The position numbers and the translations under genes are program-made. Below the pieces are notes generated by a model. It saw nothing but the letters and a program-made list of their open reading frames with translations, was not told the DNA's origin and did no database searches. From NCBI GenBank assembly GCA_016872855.1, contig VGYV01000004.1, forward strand, positions 1 to 36,963: DNA of 36,963 nt, in the 5' to 3' direction. Positions 1 to 7,659 of the stretch are shown here, one piece after another; position 1 is the stretch's first letter, and the number at the start of each line of letters is the position of its first letter. The DNA comes from Planctomycetota bacterium. Its GTDB lineage: Bacteria > Planctomycetota > PUPC01 > DSUN01.

Positions 1-17
1 CGGTACTTCTTGTTCAT
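1..17 (-). CDS. 5' end of an unidentified gene (partial)
   Basis: An ATG at 17-15 on the minus strand begins MNKKYR and runs off the window. A strong Shine-Dalgarno stretch (AGGAGGAG) lies about 6 nt upstream, and a near-consensus sigma70 promoter lies about 40 nt further up. The start is therefore well supported, but six residues do not allow identification. Its neighbour on the same strand is a truncated yedE. Confidence 0.5.
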
Positions 18-53
18 TCGCTCCTCCTGCGGAAGATGGCTCCCCACAGGAGG

Positions 54-82
54 AATATACTCCACGTAACCTATCATGTCAA
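54..82 (-). promoter_or_regulatory. strong sigma70-type promoter
   Basis: On the minus strand TTGACA (82-77) is followed after 17 bp by TATATT (59-54). The predicted start of transcription is near 47, giving a leader of about 30 nt before the AGGAGGAG/ATG of the gene starting at 17. The -35 overlaps the stop codon of the truncated yedE reading frame. Confidence 0.65.
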
Positions 83-411
83 GATTGACACAGTACTAGC
101 ATGAAGCGCGCGATTGGCGCCGAGCCGCCCCGCGGCTTGAACTCGCGGAAGAGCAAGGCCGAGAGGAACGCGCCGAGGACGAAGCCGATGATCTCCGGCC
201 GCATGTACTGCACGGGGGCCGCGCGGTGCAGGCCGACGGCGCCTGCCATGTCGCGCTCGAAGCAGGCCGTGCAGATGCCCATGTTCGGTGGGTTGCCCTG
301 CTGCTGAAGCAGCGAGGCAGCCACGCCGATGATCAGACCCACGACGATGATGCCCGCGCGCGACGCCAGGAATCGGCTGATGCCGCGCCGCAGGCCGCCG
401 TCCGTTGCCAT
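79..411 (-). pseudogene. yedE: truncated YedE-type (selenium-associated) membrane protein
   Basis: The 110-residue frame carries the hallmark start of the YedE putative selenium transporter family: a first transmembrane helix (about residues 19-36), the GNPPNMGICTACFERDMAG segment (39-57) with its CxxC, then RPEIIG and a second helix ending FREFKPRGGSAP. Family members are normally about three times longer, with many helices; here the frame ends after ARFMLVLCQS. The remainder is absent, and a promoter for another gene starts at the break, so a 3' deletion or insertion near 97 is inferred. The ATG at 411 is chosen because GAGGAGAG lies 5-6 nt upstream; a GTG at 426 is the alternative. It sits downstream of the alginate-export gene on the same strand. 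Confidence 0.7.
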
Positions 412-430
412 TCGGTCTCTCCTCACAGGG

Positions 431-463
431 AACCTCCCGCAGGTTGGGAACCTGCGGGAGGTT
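431..463. repeat. palindromic repeat, family D
   Basis: A hairpin with AACCTCCCGCAGGTT on the left arm and AACCTGCGGGAGGTT on the right, loop of three bases. It lies 5 bp past the stop codon of the alginate-export gene. Near-identical copies are at 2278-2309 and 18064-18096, both touching stop codons. It may terminate transcription, but no T-tract follows. Confidence 0.8.
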
Positions 464-468
464 TGGGG

Positions 469-1908
469 TCAGAAGGTGAGCTGCCAGATGAGGTACGAGA
501 AATCAATGTCCTCGTGCGCGCCCGACTGCTTGATGAAGGAGCCAGGGAAGAAGTGGCTGTAGCCGCCGATGATCGTCTGGTGGCGGTCAATCTGGTAGCG
601 GAGCCGCAGGTCAATCTCGCCGCCGATGTTGTGCGAGGTGCCCAGGCCCCCCGCCCTGGCGACGGCCCCGCCCGCGTTGTAGACCGCGTCGCGGTTGCTC
701 GCGCGCCAGAAGTAGTGGCCGTCCAGCTTCACGAAGAGCTTCTTGGTCGGCTTCAGCTCCAGCCCCGCGCTGGCGTCCACGATGTTCTGCCGGCCGATGT
801 AGTCAATGTAGCCGAAGTAGAGGTGGCCGAGGGGGTAGAGCTGGTTGAAGGTCTCGACGTCGCCGCCTGGCCGGCGGTCGCCGCTGGCATAGTCGAAGCC
901 GAGGAAGAAGCGAGGCGAGGCGGGCGCCTTAGCGAGCGTGTAGCCGACCTGGGAGGCGAACATCCAGGCCCGGATGTCCCGCTCGGCGATGGTGCCGAAC
1001 TGGCCGGCGCCCTCGACGTCGAAGTCGAAGCCCGTGCCCGCAATCTTGCCGCTCAGGCGCGTGCCGAGCGTCCAGCGCCGCTCCGCGCCGCGCGTGCCGT
1101 TGAACGCCGCGGCCTGGTTCCTGAACCCCAGGCCGTAGAGGTCCCACGCCACGTCCTTGCTCACCTTGTGGGTCGCGTAGAGGCCGTAGACCTCGGTGTT
1201 GTGATCGTGGCGGTTGGTGCGGAAGCGGTTCACGAGCACCACGCGCCCCCAGAAGGTCGTGAGGGTCCACGTGGGGAGGGTGAGGGTGGCGGAGAGGGCG
1301 TCGAAGGTGCGGCGGGTGTTGGCCCAGTCGAGCGGGCTGACGAGGCGCTGGTTGCCGAGGCTCAGTTCCTGGCGCCCCGCGCGGAACGTGACCTTCGCCG
1401 TCTCGGACGGGAAAACGTTCCACTCGGCGAAGGCGTTCTGGATGTCCGCCTGATCGCAATCGAGCGTCCGCTTGCCGCCCGGCAGCTCGCGGTCGCTGGT
1501 GTGCGCGCTTCGCAGCTCGAAGAAGAAGCGGAAGGCCGGGGTGAAGTGGAAGTCGCCGTGGAGGCGGACGCGCGACTGGACGTAGTCGTCGGTGCCGCCG
1601 TTCTTGAGGAAGCCGAAGTCGCTCCAGCGTTCGTAGCGCTCGCGCACCTGTCCGCCGAAGCTGGCCCAGGCCGAGCCGTCGCGGTTCAGCGGCACGTATT
1701 TGAGCGGGTCGGCCCAGTCGCGCGGCGCGCCCTCGGGCCGCCGGCCCAGGGCCGACCAGTCCTCACGGTAGCGGATGTCCTGGAAGGCCGGCCACTGGAA
1801 GCCTGGGCCGGCCCCTGCGCCTTCTCCCCCCAGGCCACTGCTGGACAAGCCAGCAGTGCCACAGACCGCTGCCCATGCAGCATGCAGCACGATGGTTCTG
1901 CCAGACAT
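469..1908 (-). CDS. alginate-export-type outer-membrane beta-barrel protein
   Basis: A 479-residue secreted protein: signal peptide MSGRTIVLHAAWAAVCG, then a long array of amphipathic beta strands with alternating aromatic residues, ending in a terminal aromatic residue (IWQLTF), as in Gram-negative barrels. The order and motifs (GQVRERYE, DFHFTPAFRFFFELR, FRAGRQELSLGNQRL, GGYSHFFPGSFIK) fit the alginate export family (PF13372, AlgE-like). It probably forms a pore for uptake or export of anionic oligosaccharides; the substrate is inferred from the family name only. The ATG at 1908 is preferred over longer frames because it begins a signal peptide and has GAGGGG 6 nt upstream. A promoter at 2231-2203 serves it through a long leader. 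Confidence 0.8.
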   Translation of the reverse strand: MSGRTIVLHAAWAAVCGTAGLSSSGLGGEGAGAGPGFQWPAFQDIRYREDWSALGRRPEGAPRDWADPLKYVPLNRDGSAWASFGGQVRERYERWSDFGFLKNGGTDDYVQSRVRLHGDFHFTPAFRFFFELRSAHTSDRELPGGKRTLDCDQADIQNAFAEWNVFPSETAKVTFRAGRQELSLGNQRLVSPLDWANTRRTFDALSATLTLPTWTLTTFWGRVVLVNRFRTNRHDHNTEVYGLYATHKVSKDVAWDLYGLGFRNQAAAFNGTRGAERRWTLGTRLSGKIAGTGFDFDVEGAGQFGTIAERDIRAWMFASQVGYTLAKAPASPRFFLGFDYASGDRRPGGDVETFNQLYPLGHLYFGYIDYIGRQNIVDASAGLELKPTKKLFVKLDGHYFWRASNRDAVYNAGGAVARAGGLGTSHNIGGEIDLRLRYQIDRHQTIIGGYSHFFPGSFIKQSGAHEDIDFSYLIWQLTF

Positions 1909-2202
1909 GAAAGTCCCCTCGCAGTGACTCCAAGCGTGCGCCGAGTCCAGGAGGGGAAGGCGGGGGTCACGGCCGCGGGACATGGGGTCGAGGGGCCGTG
2001 GCGGAGCAGTCGCGCCGTCGGGCCTCGCTGGCATCGGCAAGTGATGGTGGACGCAACACGTGCGTCCGCGTCGCCGCCATTCAGCGGCTGGCCCGTCACG
2101 TCGCGACCAAGGCGAACGGCAAGGCTGTCGCGTAGTCAGCCACGGCTCTCACCCCCTTTCCGCGTCGCAAGGGAGGGCGGGACCATCGAAGAACGGTCCT
2201 CC
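1909..2202 (-). promoter_or_regulatory. long 5' leader of the outer-membrane barrel gene
   Basis: About 290 nt separate the promoter from the ATG at 1908. It contains small hairpins (GGACC/GGTCC at 2197-2178, and GGACGCA/TGCGTCC near 2070-2052) and two possible short reading frames. One is ATG at 2186 behind GGAGG, encoding MVPPSLATRKGGESRG. The other starts GTG behind a GGGGGTGAG stretch. I could not match it to a known riboswitch class. Possible attenuation or translational control is inference. Confidence 0.35.
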
Positions 2203-2231
2203 ATGATACCACATCCGCCGGAAGGCGTCAA
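2203..2231 (-). promoter_or_regulatory. sigma70-type promoter for the barrel gene
   Basis: TTGACG (2231-2226), 17-bp spacer, TATCAT (2208-2203) on the minus strand. It lies just past the 3' end of the phosphatase gene and reads toward the barrel gene. Confidence 0.6.
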
Positions 2232-2275
2232 GCGCGGAATGGGGCTCTAGCCGCAGTTGGGGGCCGCGCTTGCGC

Positions 2276-3985
2276 CTAACCTCCCGAAGGTGTTGGAACC
2301 TTCGGGAGGGGGTGGTAGGGTAGGAAGACCTGGGCGTAGAGGTCGCGGGGGTCCGTGAGGGCGAGGCGTGCGAAGCGTGGGTCGTTGGGGACGAGGAGGA
2401 AGGGCCAGAACTGGGGTCCGCCCAGGGCGCCGTGGCTGGCCACCTGGTCGTCGAAGCAGACGAAGCCGCGCTCGTCGTAGGCGCCGAAGAGGATGAGGTC
2501 GCCGGCGTTTTGGAAGCCGCCCATGCGTTCGAGGGCGCGGCGGCCGACGGGGCCGGCGTCGTCGTAGGGGGCCAGGGGGTTGTCGCCCTCAATGGCTGTG
2601 ACTTCGCCGTCAATGAGGCGACCGATGCCGCGGCGCGAGCGGAGGACCAGGCCGCCCTCGGGGGCCTTCGTGGCGACGAGGCCCACGCCTGGGTGCTTGA
2701 CGAGGAAGGCCAACACGTCGGGGAACTCGCGGCGGACCGCCGCGTCGTCCAGCCGCTCGGGCCAGCGGGAGAAGTAGACGTGGGCGAGCGTGCCTGAGTA
2801 GGTAACGACGAAGTCGTTGTCCGCGTCCACGTAGTACTTTTCGACAAGGTAGCTCTCGGGGTTGGTGATCTTGCGGAGGAGTCGCGCGACGCCGCGCAGG
2901 AGGCCGCGGGTGAGGAAGAAGCGGCCTTCGGCCCGGCGGGCCAGGTGGGCGGCGTAGAGGCCGCGGGTGTGGGTGGAGGGCAGCTCGTGGGCGTCGGACT
3001 CGACGCGGACGCTTCGGCCTTCAAAGTGGCGATGGAGGACCTGTCCGAGCGTGGCGCCGAAGAGGCGGAGGAAGGGGCCGCCCGCGGTCTGGCCGTGGTC
3101 GGAGAGGACGATGAGGTCGTAGTGGCGGCCTGGGAGCCGGCGGACGATCTTCTCGATTTCGAGGATGCGGCCGACGATGCCGCGGAGGTTCTTCAGGGCA
3201 GGGCGCGAGCGCGGGCCGTAGTGGTGGGCCAGCTCGTCGTAGCTGGTGTAGGTAGTGAAGATGTAGGGGACGCCGGCGTAGACGTCGGCCATGACGGCGA
3301 TGGTCTGGACCTCGCGGAGGATGACGTTTGAGAGGACGCGCATGACGGGGAACCAGCCCTCGACGACCGAGCTGTGGCGGCCTGGGCCGGTGTGGCGGTC
3401 GTAGAGCTCGAAGAAGAGCTCGCGGACCGAGGCGAGGAGGGTCATGAGCATTCGGAGTGGGTGGAGCAGCGCGAGGAGGAAGAGGCGCAGGCCGCCGAGC
3501 TGTTCGAAGAAGGAGCGCGGGACCGACGAGTTGGCGGTGAGCACGGCGCGGTCGGCGTCGCCGTCCACGAGATTCACGTAGCTTGCGCCGCCGCGGAGGA
3601 TGCCCACGCGGGCGCCGAGGCGTGGGCGGATGTACTCGGCGCTGTGGGGGCGGTTGCAGTTGACCACGCGGCGGTCGGCGCGCTCGTACCAGCGGAAGGC
3701 CGGGATGTCGGCGTTCTCGCCGTAGAACATCCCCACCTGGGCATAGGAGGTGGCGCTGGGCAGGCCGGCGGGGAAGCGATGGAGCTTGTACTCGCGGTTG
3801 CGCAGGCGGCGGCGGAGGCGCGAGAGGTAGCCGCGCTCGAGCGCGTGGGCCAGGTCGGCGTGGGCCAGCCCGTCTATCTGGATGCCCACGAAGCCGCGGT
3901 GCTCCATCGGCCCGCGGCAGCGCCACAGGCGCAGGGGCAGGTACTTGATGAAGTAGTAGAGCGCGAACAGCCGCCGCCAGACCAT
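2276..3985 (-). CDS. alkaline-phosphatase-superfamily protein (phosphodiesterase/nucleotide pyrophosphatase-like)
   Basis: A 569-residue protein with the metal-site signatures of the alkaline phosphatase superfamily: IQIDGLAHADL (D38) near the start, PSATSYAQVGMFYG (nucleophile Thr/Ser region about 77-89), TSYDELAHHYGP (D250, H254) and VLSDHGQT (D296, H297). This order is that of type I phosphodiesterases/nucleotide pyrophosphatases, so hydrolysis of a phosphodiester or phosphomonoester is expected; the substrate is unknown. The N-terminus has a short hydrophobic stretch (LFALYYFIKYLPLRL) that could tether it to the membrane, and helices around 165-190 are hydrophobic. The ATG at 3985 has GGAGGGCGAG upstream. 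The last residues (KVPTPSGG) and the stop codon are encoded by a dispersed palindrome, so the C-terminus was probably rewritten by repeat insertion. Confidence 0.8.
   Translation of the reverse strand: MVWRRLFALYYFIKYLPLRLWRCRGPMEHRGFVGIQIDGLAHADLAHALERGYLSRLRRRLRNREYKLHRFPAGLPSATSYAQVGMFYGENADIPAFRWYERADRRVVNCNRPHSAEYIRPRLGARVGILRGGASYVNLVDGDADRAVLTANSSVPRSFFEQLGGLRLFLLALLHPLRMLMTLLASVRELFFELYDRHTGPGRHSSVVEGWFPVMRVLSNVILREVQTIAVMADVYAGVPYIFTTYTSYDELAHHYGPRSRPALKNLRGIVGRILEIEKIVRRLPGRHYDLIVLSDHGQTAGGPFLRLFGATLGQVLHRHFEGRSVRVESDAHELPSTHTRGLYAAHLARRAEGRFFLTRGLLRGVARLLRKITNPESYLVEKYYVDADNDFVVTYSGTLAHVYFSRWPERLDDAAVRREFPDVLAFLVKHPGVGLVATKAPEGGLVLRSRRGIGRLIDGEVTAIEGDNPLAPYDDAGPVGRRALERMGGFQNAGDLILFGAYDERGFVCFDDQVASHGALGGPQFWPFLLVPNDPRFARLALTDPRDLYAQVFLPYHPLPKVPTPSGG
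2278..2309. repeat. palindromic repeat, family D
   Basis: The hairpin AACCTCCCGAAGGT / ACCTTCGGGAGG (loop GTTGGA) is a variant of the copies at 431 and 18064. It encodes the end of the phosphatase and includes its stop codon. Confidence 0.75.
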
Positions 3986-4017
3986 CGCTCGCCCTCCGCA
4001 CCGAGGTGTTGGCCTGC

Positions 4018-4047
4018 ATCATAGCCCTCAACGCGGGGGATTGTCAA
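4018..4047 (-). promoter_or_regulatory. sigma70-type promoter for the phosphatase gene
   Basis: TTGACA (4047-4042), 18-bp spacer, TATGAT (4023-4018) on the minus strand, about 33 bp before the ATG at 3985. Confidence 0.65.
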
Positions 4048-4103
4048 CCGCACCGGTTGATCCGGGTATGGCCCCAATCCTGGCAACCAGCCTGGGTTGC
4101 CCT

Positions 4104-4201
4104 ATCGTGCTCGTCCTCGTCCTTCGTCCTCGTCCTCGACCCTCTTGGCTTGCGCGCAGCGGAATCGAGGACGAGGACGACGGACGAGGGACGAGGACGA
4201 T
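4104..4201. repeat. long inverted repeat of GTCCTC/GAGGAC units
   Basis: The left arm 4104-4139 (built from CGTCCT/CGTCCTC units) and the right arm 4165-4201 (GGACGA units) are complementary over about 36 bp with two mismatches and one indel, with a 25-bp loop. It lies between two divergent genes, so it is not an obvious terminator. The rest of the 3986-4298 gap holds only the two promoters. Confidence 0.7.
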
Positions 4202-4242
4202 CCAGGAACACGTCGAGCGCAGGGATCAGGGGCCGTACTCGG

Positions 4243-4271
4243 TTGATCCCACGGCGTTTCCGGGCTACAAT
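4243..4271 (+). promoter_or_regulatory. sigma70-type promoter
   Basis: TTGATC (4243-4248), 17-bp spacer, TACAAT (4266-4271), 27 bp before the ATG at 4299. Confidence 0.6.
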
Positions 4272-4298
4272 TGGGTTGAGGGAGATGGGAGTCTGGGG

Positions 4299-4631
4299 AT
4301 GCGTGAGACGATTGAGCGGTTCCGCGACCTGCTGGTCGCGCGGATGGGCGTGCTGGAGGAGGAAATCCGCCTCGCCGAGGCGCTCTACAAGGAACGGCAC
4401 GGCGATTACAGCCAGGTGACGCTTGAGAATGTGGCGATCTTCGAGCGACAGGCGAGGGACGTGCACCACGTGAGGTCGCTCTTCCACTCCCTCGACCTCG
4501 AGCAGTTCGAGTCGATCGAGCAGTTCCGCGAGTTCGCCCTCGCCACGCTTCAGAAGCTCTACGACGCGCGGGTGATGTTCCGCTCCGGGCTGCGGATGCT
4601 GATGGAGTGCGTGCGCGACCTGCACTGTTGA
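4299..4631 (+). CDS. small helical protein of unknown function
   Basis: A 110-residue protein starting MRETIERFRDLL. It is almost entirely charged amphipathic helix (VLEEEIRLAEALYKER, LENVAIFERQARDVHH, EQFREFALATLQKLYD), with no signal peptide or membrane segment, so a cytoplasmic helical bundle or coiled coil is likely. I do not recognise the family. The ATG at 4299 is chosen because it follows the promoter at 4243-4271 at a normal distance; in-frame ATGs further upstream would lie in the GTCCTC repeat. The promoter of the following gene overlaps its stop codon. Confidence 0.6.
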   Translation: MRETIERFRDLLVARMGVLEEEIRLAEALYKERHGDYSQVTLENVAIFERQARDVHHVRSLFHSLDLEQFESIEQFREFALATLQKLYDARVMFRSGLRMLMECVRDLHC

Positions 4632-4657
4632 TTTGCCGCCTCGCGGCAGCCTATAAT
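4628..4657 (+). promoter_or_regulatory. sigma70-type promoter for the TPR/HEAT gene
   Basis: TTGATT (4628-4633), 18-bp spacer, TATAAT (4652-4657). The -35 overlaps the stop codon of the preceding gene. Confidence 0.65.
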
Positions 4658-4675
4658 GCTGGTGGGGGCGGTGGC

Positions 4676-4739
4676 GTAGCGACAAGCGTCCCGCTTGTCG
4701 AGGGGCAGAAGAAGCCGCAAGCGGGACGCTCGCGGCTAC
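4676..4739. repeat. REPIN-like element, family B (GTAG-headed)
   Basis: Two facing REP-like units: GTAGC followed by the CAAGCGTCCCGCTTG hairpin, a short spacer, then the inverted unit ending GCTAC. A second copy is at 32178-32250. The GTAG head plus hairpin in opposed pairs is the architecture of REP doublets mobilised by RAYT proteins. It lies in the leader of the TPR/HEAT gene. Confidence 0.75.
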
Positions 4740-4771
4740 GGGTCGTTGGGGGCTGCGAGGAGCATGATCGC

Positions 4772-6079
4772 ATGAGATGGCAGCCACTGATTCTGGCGGG
4801 CCTGATGGCCCTCGCGGTGGGCAAGGCCCGGGGCGACGTGGTGCACCTGCGCTCGGGCGGCAAGGTCGAGGGCGCCATCGTGTCGCGCACGGCGTCCGAG
4901 GTCGTCGTGCAGACGGCGGCGGGCAAGGTGACGCTGAAGGCGGCCGAGGTGGCGCGGATCGAGGTGAAGGCGAGCCCGCTGGACGTTTACCGCCAGATGG
5001 CGGCGAAGGTGAAGGAGGACGACGCGGACGGCCGCTACCAGCTCGGCCTCTGGTGCCAGGACCAGAAGCTGTTCCGCGAGGCGCGCGGGGAGTTCGAGAG
5101 GGCCATCGCCCTGGACCCGAACCACAAGGGCGCGCGCGCCAAGCTGGGCTACGTGCAGCGCGACGGCCAGTGGCTCACCGCGGCCGACGCGAAGAAGGCC
5201 GACGGCTTAGTGCGCGTGGGCGACAAGTGGATGACCGAGCAGGAGCGCGTGCGGCTGGAGCAGCGCGAGGTGGTGGCCGACTGGGCCCGCCGCGTGCGCC
5301 AGCTCATCGCCCGGCGGCCCGCCACCGAGCAGGCCATCGCCGCGCGCCTGGCCGAGGCCGTGGGCGAGCGGCCCCGCGCACTGCCAAACGCCGCCTTCTG
5401 CATCGTCCTCGAAGAGCTGATGAAGGAGGCCATCGAGGCCCCCCGCGACCGCACGGACGAGGCGCGCCTCGCCCTCGTGGGCCTGCTGGCCGACCAGCGG
5501 GGCGACAACGTGGCGGAGGCCCTCCGCTACACCGCCGTGCGCGACATAGACGCGCGGGTCCGCGCCGCCGCCATCAAGGCCCTGGCCGCCCAGAAGGACG
5601 CGGAGAACACGGCCTACTTCGTCGGCCTCCTCCACCGCTTCACCAGCTCCAAGGTCCGCCTCCAGAGCGACAAGGCCGGCCGCGCCACGGCCCGCCGCGT
5701 CCTGCGCCGCGCCTCCGAGGCCCTGGCCGGCCTGGGCGACCCGCGAGCCGTGCCAGCCCTCGTCAACGCCCTCGCCGTCCGGTTCCAGCTCAAGGAGAAG
5801 GCCGACGAGTTGCCCCCGCTGAACATCAACCTCAGCACCAACTCGCTCGCGGACATGGCGATCGTGACCGATCCGCTGGGCAACCAGATCATGGTGCCGA
5901 TCACCGAGAGCTCGAACTGGGGCCTCGACCCGAACCTCGACCGGGAGACCGAGGACCCGTTCTTCTTCAACGACGCGGCCTACAACGCCCTCCGCAGCCT
6001 GACCGGGCAGAACTTCAGCCACGACAAGCGCGCCTGGCTCGCCTGGTGGTACCGCAATCGGCACAATCTGGTGGATTGA
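4772..6079 (+). CDS. secreted TPR/HEAT-repeat protein
   Basis: A 435-residue protein. The signal peptide is MRWQPLILAGLMALAVGKARG. A small beta domain follows (DVVHLRSGGKVEGAIV, about 22-60), of the type often seen before TPRs in planctomycete secreted proteins. A TPR region covers about 70-115 (YQLGLWCQDQKLFREARGEF, ALDPNHKGARAKLGY). The repeated WLTAADAKKADG / WMTEQERVRLEQ segment leads to HEAT-like helices (about 255-345, DIDARVRAAAIKALAAQ, GDPRAVPALVNALA). The C-terminus has FFFNDAAYNALRSLTGQNF and a Trp-rich end. It probably acts as an exported scaffold; no enzymatic motif is seen. The ATG at 4772 has GAGGAG 10 nt upstream and starts the signal peptide. Confidence 0.7.
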   Translation: MRWQPLILAGLMALAVGKARGDVVHLRSGGKVEGAIVSRTASEVVVQTAAGKVTLKAAEVARIEVKASPLDVYRQMAAKVKEDDADGRYQLGLWCQDQKLFREARGEFERAIALDPNHKGARAKLGYVQRDGQWLTAADAKKADGLVRVGDKWMTEQERVRLEQREVVADWARRVRQLIARRPATEQAIAARLAEAVGERPRALPNAAFCIVLEELMKEAIEAPRDRTDEARLALVGLLADQRGDNVAEALRYTAVRDIDARVRAAAIKALAAQKDAENTAYFVGLLHRFTSSKVRLQSDKAGRATARRVLRRASEALAGLGDPRAVPALVNALAVRFQLKEKADELPPLNINLSTNSLADMAIVTDPLGNQIMVPITESSNWGLDPNLDRETEDPFFFNDAAYNALRSLTGQNFSHDKRAWLAWWYRNRHNLVD

Positions 6080-6086
6080 GGGGCGC

Positions 6087-6130
6087 GGTCGGCCCGATCG
6101 GCCCGATCGGACTGATCCGACCGATCCGAC
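6087..6130. repeat. GATCGG repeat hairpin between convergent genes
   Basis: Tandem CCCGATCGG units followed by GATCCGACC units form an imperfect hairpin between the 3' ends of the TPR/HEAT gene and the membrane redox operon. It could serve as a bidirectional terminator, but it has no T-tract. Confidence 0.4.
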
Positions 6131-6148
6131 AGCTCCCCCCGATGCGGC

Positions 6149-7642
6149 TCACCCCTGGTCCGGCGGCTTGGGCTCCTCGGGCTTCTCCTCGGGCGGATGG
6201 AACTTGGCTCGCATGCGCTCGGTCTCGCGCTGGCGGCGGGCCTCGGCGGCCTTGCGGTCGCGCGTCCGGCTCAGCACGATGGCTGCTCCCAGCACCAGCG
6301 CCGTCACCCCCACGACCGCGACGAGCGTGAACGCGAGGCCCCGTCCCGGCGTTGCATCCCCGTACTCAATGATCCGCATGCGCTGCGCCACGAAGATGGG
6401 GCTGGTGACCTGGTAGCGGCCCTCGCTGGCGTACTCCCACCTCTTGAAGAAGTAGCCGTAGAGGACGATCGGGTCCCCGTGCCGTATCCCCACGGGCACG
6501 TGGATGCAGTAGAAGGTGTTCATCCGCCGCTCCTCGCCGGCGAACTGGCCGTAGAAGACGTCGGGCATGTCGAGGAGGTTCTCGGGCAGGCAGTGGCGGA
6601 TGAGGCGGCGCAGCTCGCCCCGCACGATCACGGGCCAGGCCCGGTAGCGCTCGGGCCAGAGCGTGAAGTCGTTGAACCCCAGCTCGGCGCCGGTCTGCTC
6701 CTTCAGCTCGGCGGCCCTGGCCTCGGCCTGGGCCTTCAGGTCCTCGAACGAGGTGTCGCGCGCGCGCTTCAGCAGCCAGTAGAGCGGGCGAGCCTCGGCG
6801 CGGTTGCCGTCCACAATCGGCCCCGGGATGGCCGCCTGGTCGAGGTAGTCGGGCCGCTCGAAGGCGCGGGCGACGACGACGGCGACCTGGAAGTCCGGGT
6901 CGTCCAGCTTCTGCGCCTCGCTGACCCTGGCCTTGAAGAAGCGGCCGTAGACGGAGAGCCGGTCGTAGCGGCGGGCGCCCTTGAGCTTCTCCATCGCGAA
7001 CACGTCGTAGAGGTAGCCCTTCGAGCCAGGGGGCGGGTTGTCGGCCCGGAGGCGGTAGGCGTGGAGCTTGGCAAGGCCGGTGGGGTTCCCGGGGAGCGTC
7101 ATCTCCCACATCTGCACCAGCTCGCCGCTCACGCGGAGGGCCTTGCCGCGCCACGCCTCCGCGCTGTCCCACAGCGTGGGCCACACCACCTTTGTGTCCG
7201 CTTCGGCCCGAAGCTTCTCCGGCGTGTCCTGCGACACGCGCCAGAGCATGTGCAGGAAGGGGCCGCCCTCCAGCTCTCCGTTTTGGTCCAACACCTGCTC
7301 CAGCACCTTCGGGTCAGTGATGCCCGGGAACTTCTTCTCGGGGTCCTCCTTGGGCGCGGGCAGCGGCTCGGCCTCCTTGGCCGGCGCCAGGGGCGCCACG
7401 TCCGGCGCCTCGCCCTCGGGCAGCGACGCCTTCGTCTCCGTGTCCACGGTCGGCAGGGGCTCCACCGGCTCCTTGTGCCCCGGGGACGCCTTCTCCTGTC
7501 CTGCCCCCCGCCGCTCGCAGCTCCTCAGCTCCCACATGACCACGAGAAGGGCCACGAGCAGGATGAGCATGGCGACGAGCTTGATGCGATTCGTCCGCAT
7601 CGCCTGCTCGTGCCGCTCCCGCAGCTTTCCCGAGAGGTCCAT
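6149..7642 (-). CDS. membrane-anchored protein of unknown function, last gene of the redox operon
   Basis: A 497-residue protein with one N-terminal membrane helix (LVAMLILLVALLVVMWEL, about 23-40), a Pro/Glu/Lys-rich linker (about 50-105) and a large soluble part of about 340 residues. That part contains two similar-looking beta segments (KALRVSGELVQMWEM; RLSVYGRFFKARVSEA) suggestive of OB-like folds. A second helix lies near the C-terminus (FTLVAVVGVTALVLGAAIVL), followed by a charged tail. The soluble part is therefore probably extracytoplasmic. I do not recognise the family. The ATG at 7642 has AGGAGG 8 nt upstream; the Shine-Dalgarno lies just past the stop of the ferredoxin gene (17-bp gap), so co-transcription is likely. 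Confidence 0.65.
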   Translation of the reverse strand: MDLSGKLRERHEQAMRTNRIKLVAMLILLVALLVVMWELRSCERRGAGQEKASPGHKEPVEPLPTVDTETKASLPEGEAPDVAPLAPAKEAEPLPAPKEDPEKKFPGITDPKVLEQVLDQNGELEGGPFLHMLWRVSQDTPEKLRAEADTKVVWPTLWDSAEAWRGKALRVSGELVQMWEMTLPGNPTGLAKLHAYRLRADNPPPGSKGYLYDVFAMEKLKGARRYDRLSVYGRFFKARVSEAQKLDDPDFQVAVVVARAFERPDYLDQAAIPGPIVDGNRAEARPLYWLLKRARDTSFEDLKAQAEARAAELKEQTGAELGFNDFTLWPERYRAWPVIVRGELRRLIRHCLPENLLDMPDVFYGQFAGEERRMNTFYCIHVPVGIRHGDPIVLYGYFFKRWEYASEGRYQVTSPIFVAQRMRIIEYGDATPGRGLAFTLVAVVGVTALVLGAAIVLSRTRDRKAAEARRQRETERMRAKFHPPEEKPEEPKPPDQG

Positions 7643-7659
7643 TCCGGCCGCCTCCTTCC

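Noticed and set aside
2052-2200. Possible cobalamin-type riboswitch in the barrel leader
   Set aside because: A GGTGAGAGCC-like stretch was noticed, but the other conserved boxes are missing.
226-2250. 674-aa open frame on the plus strand across the barrel gene
   Set aside because: It is the antisense shadow of a well-supported barrel protein in GC-rich DNA, with no promoter, Shine-Dalgarno or recognisable motif.
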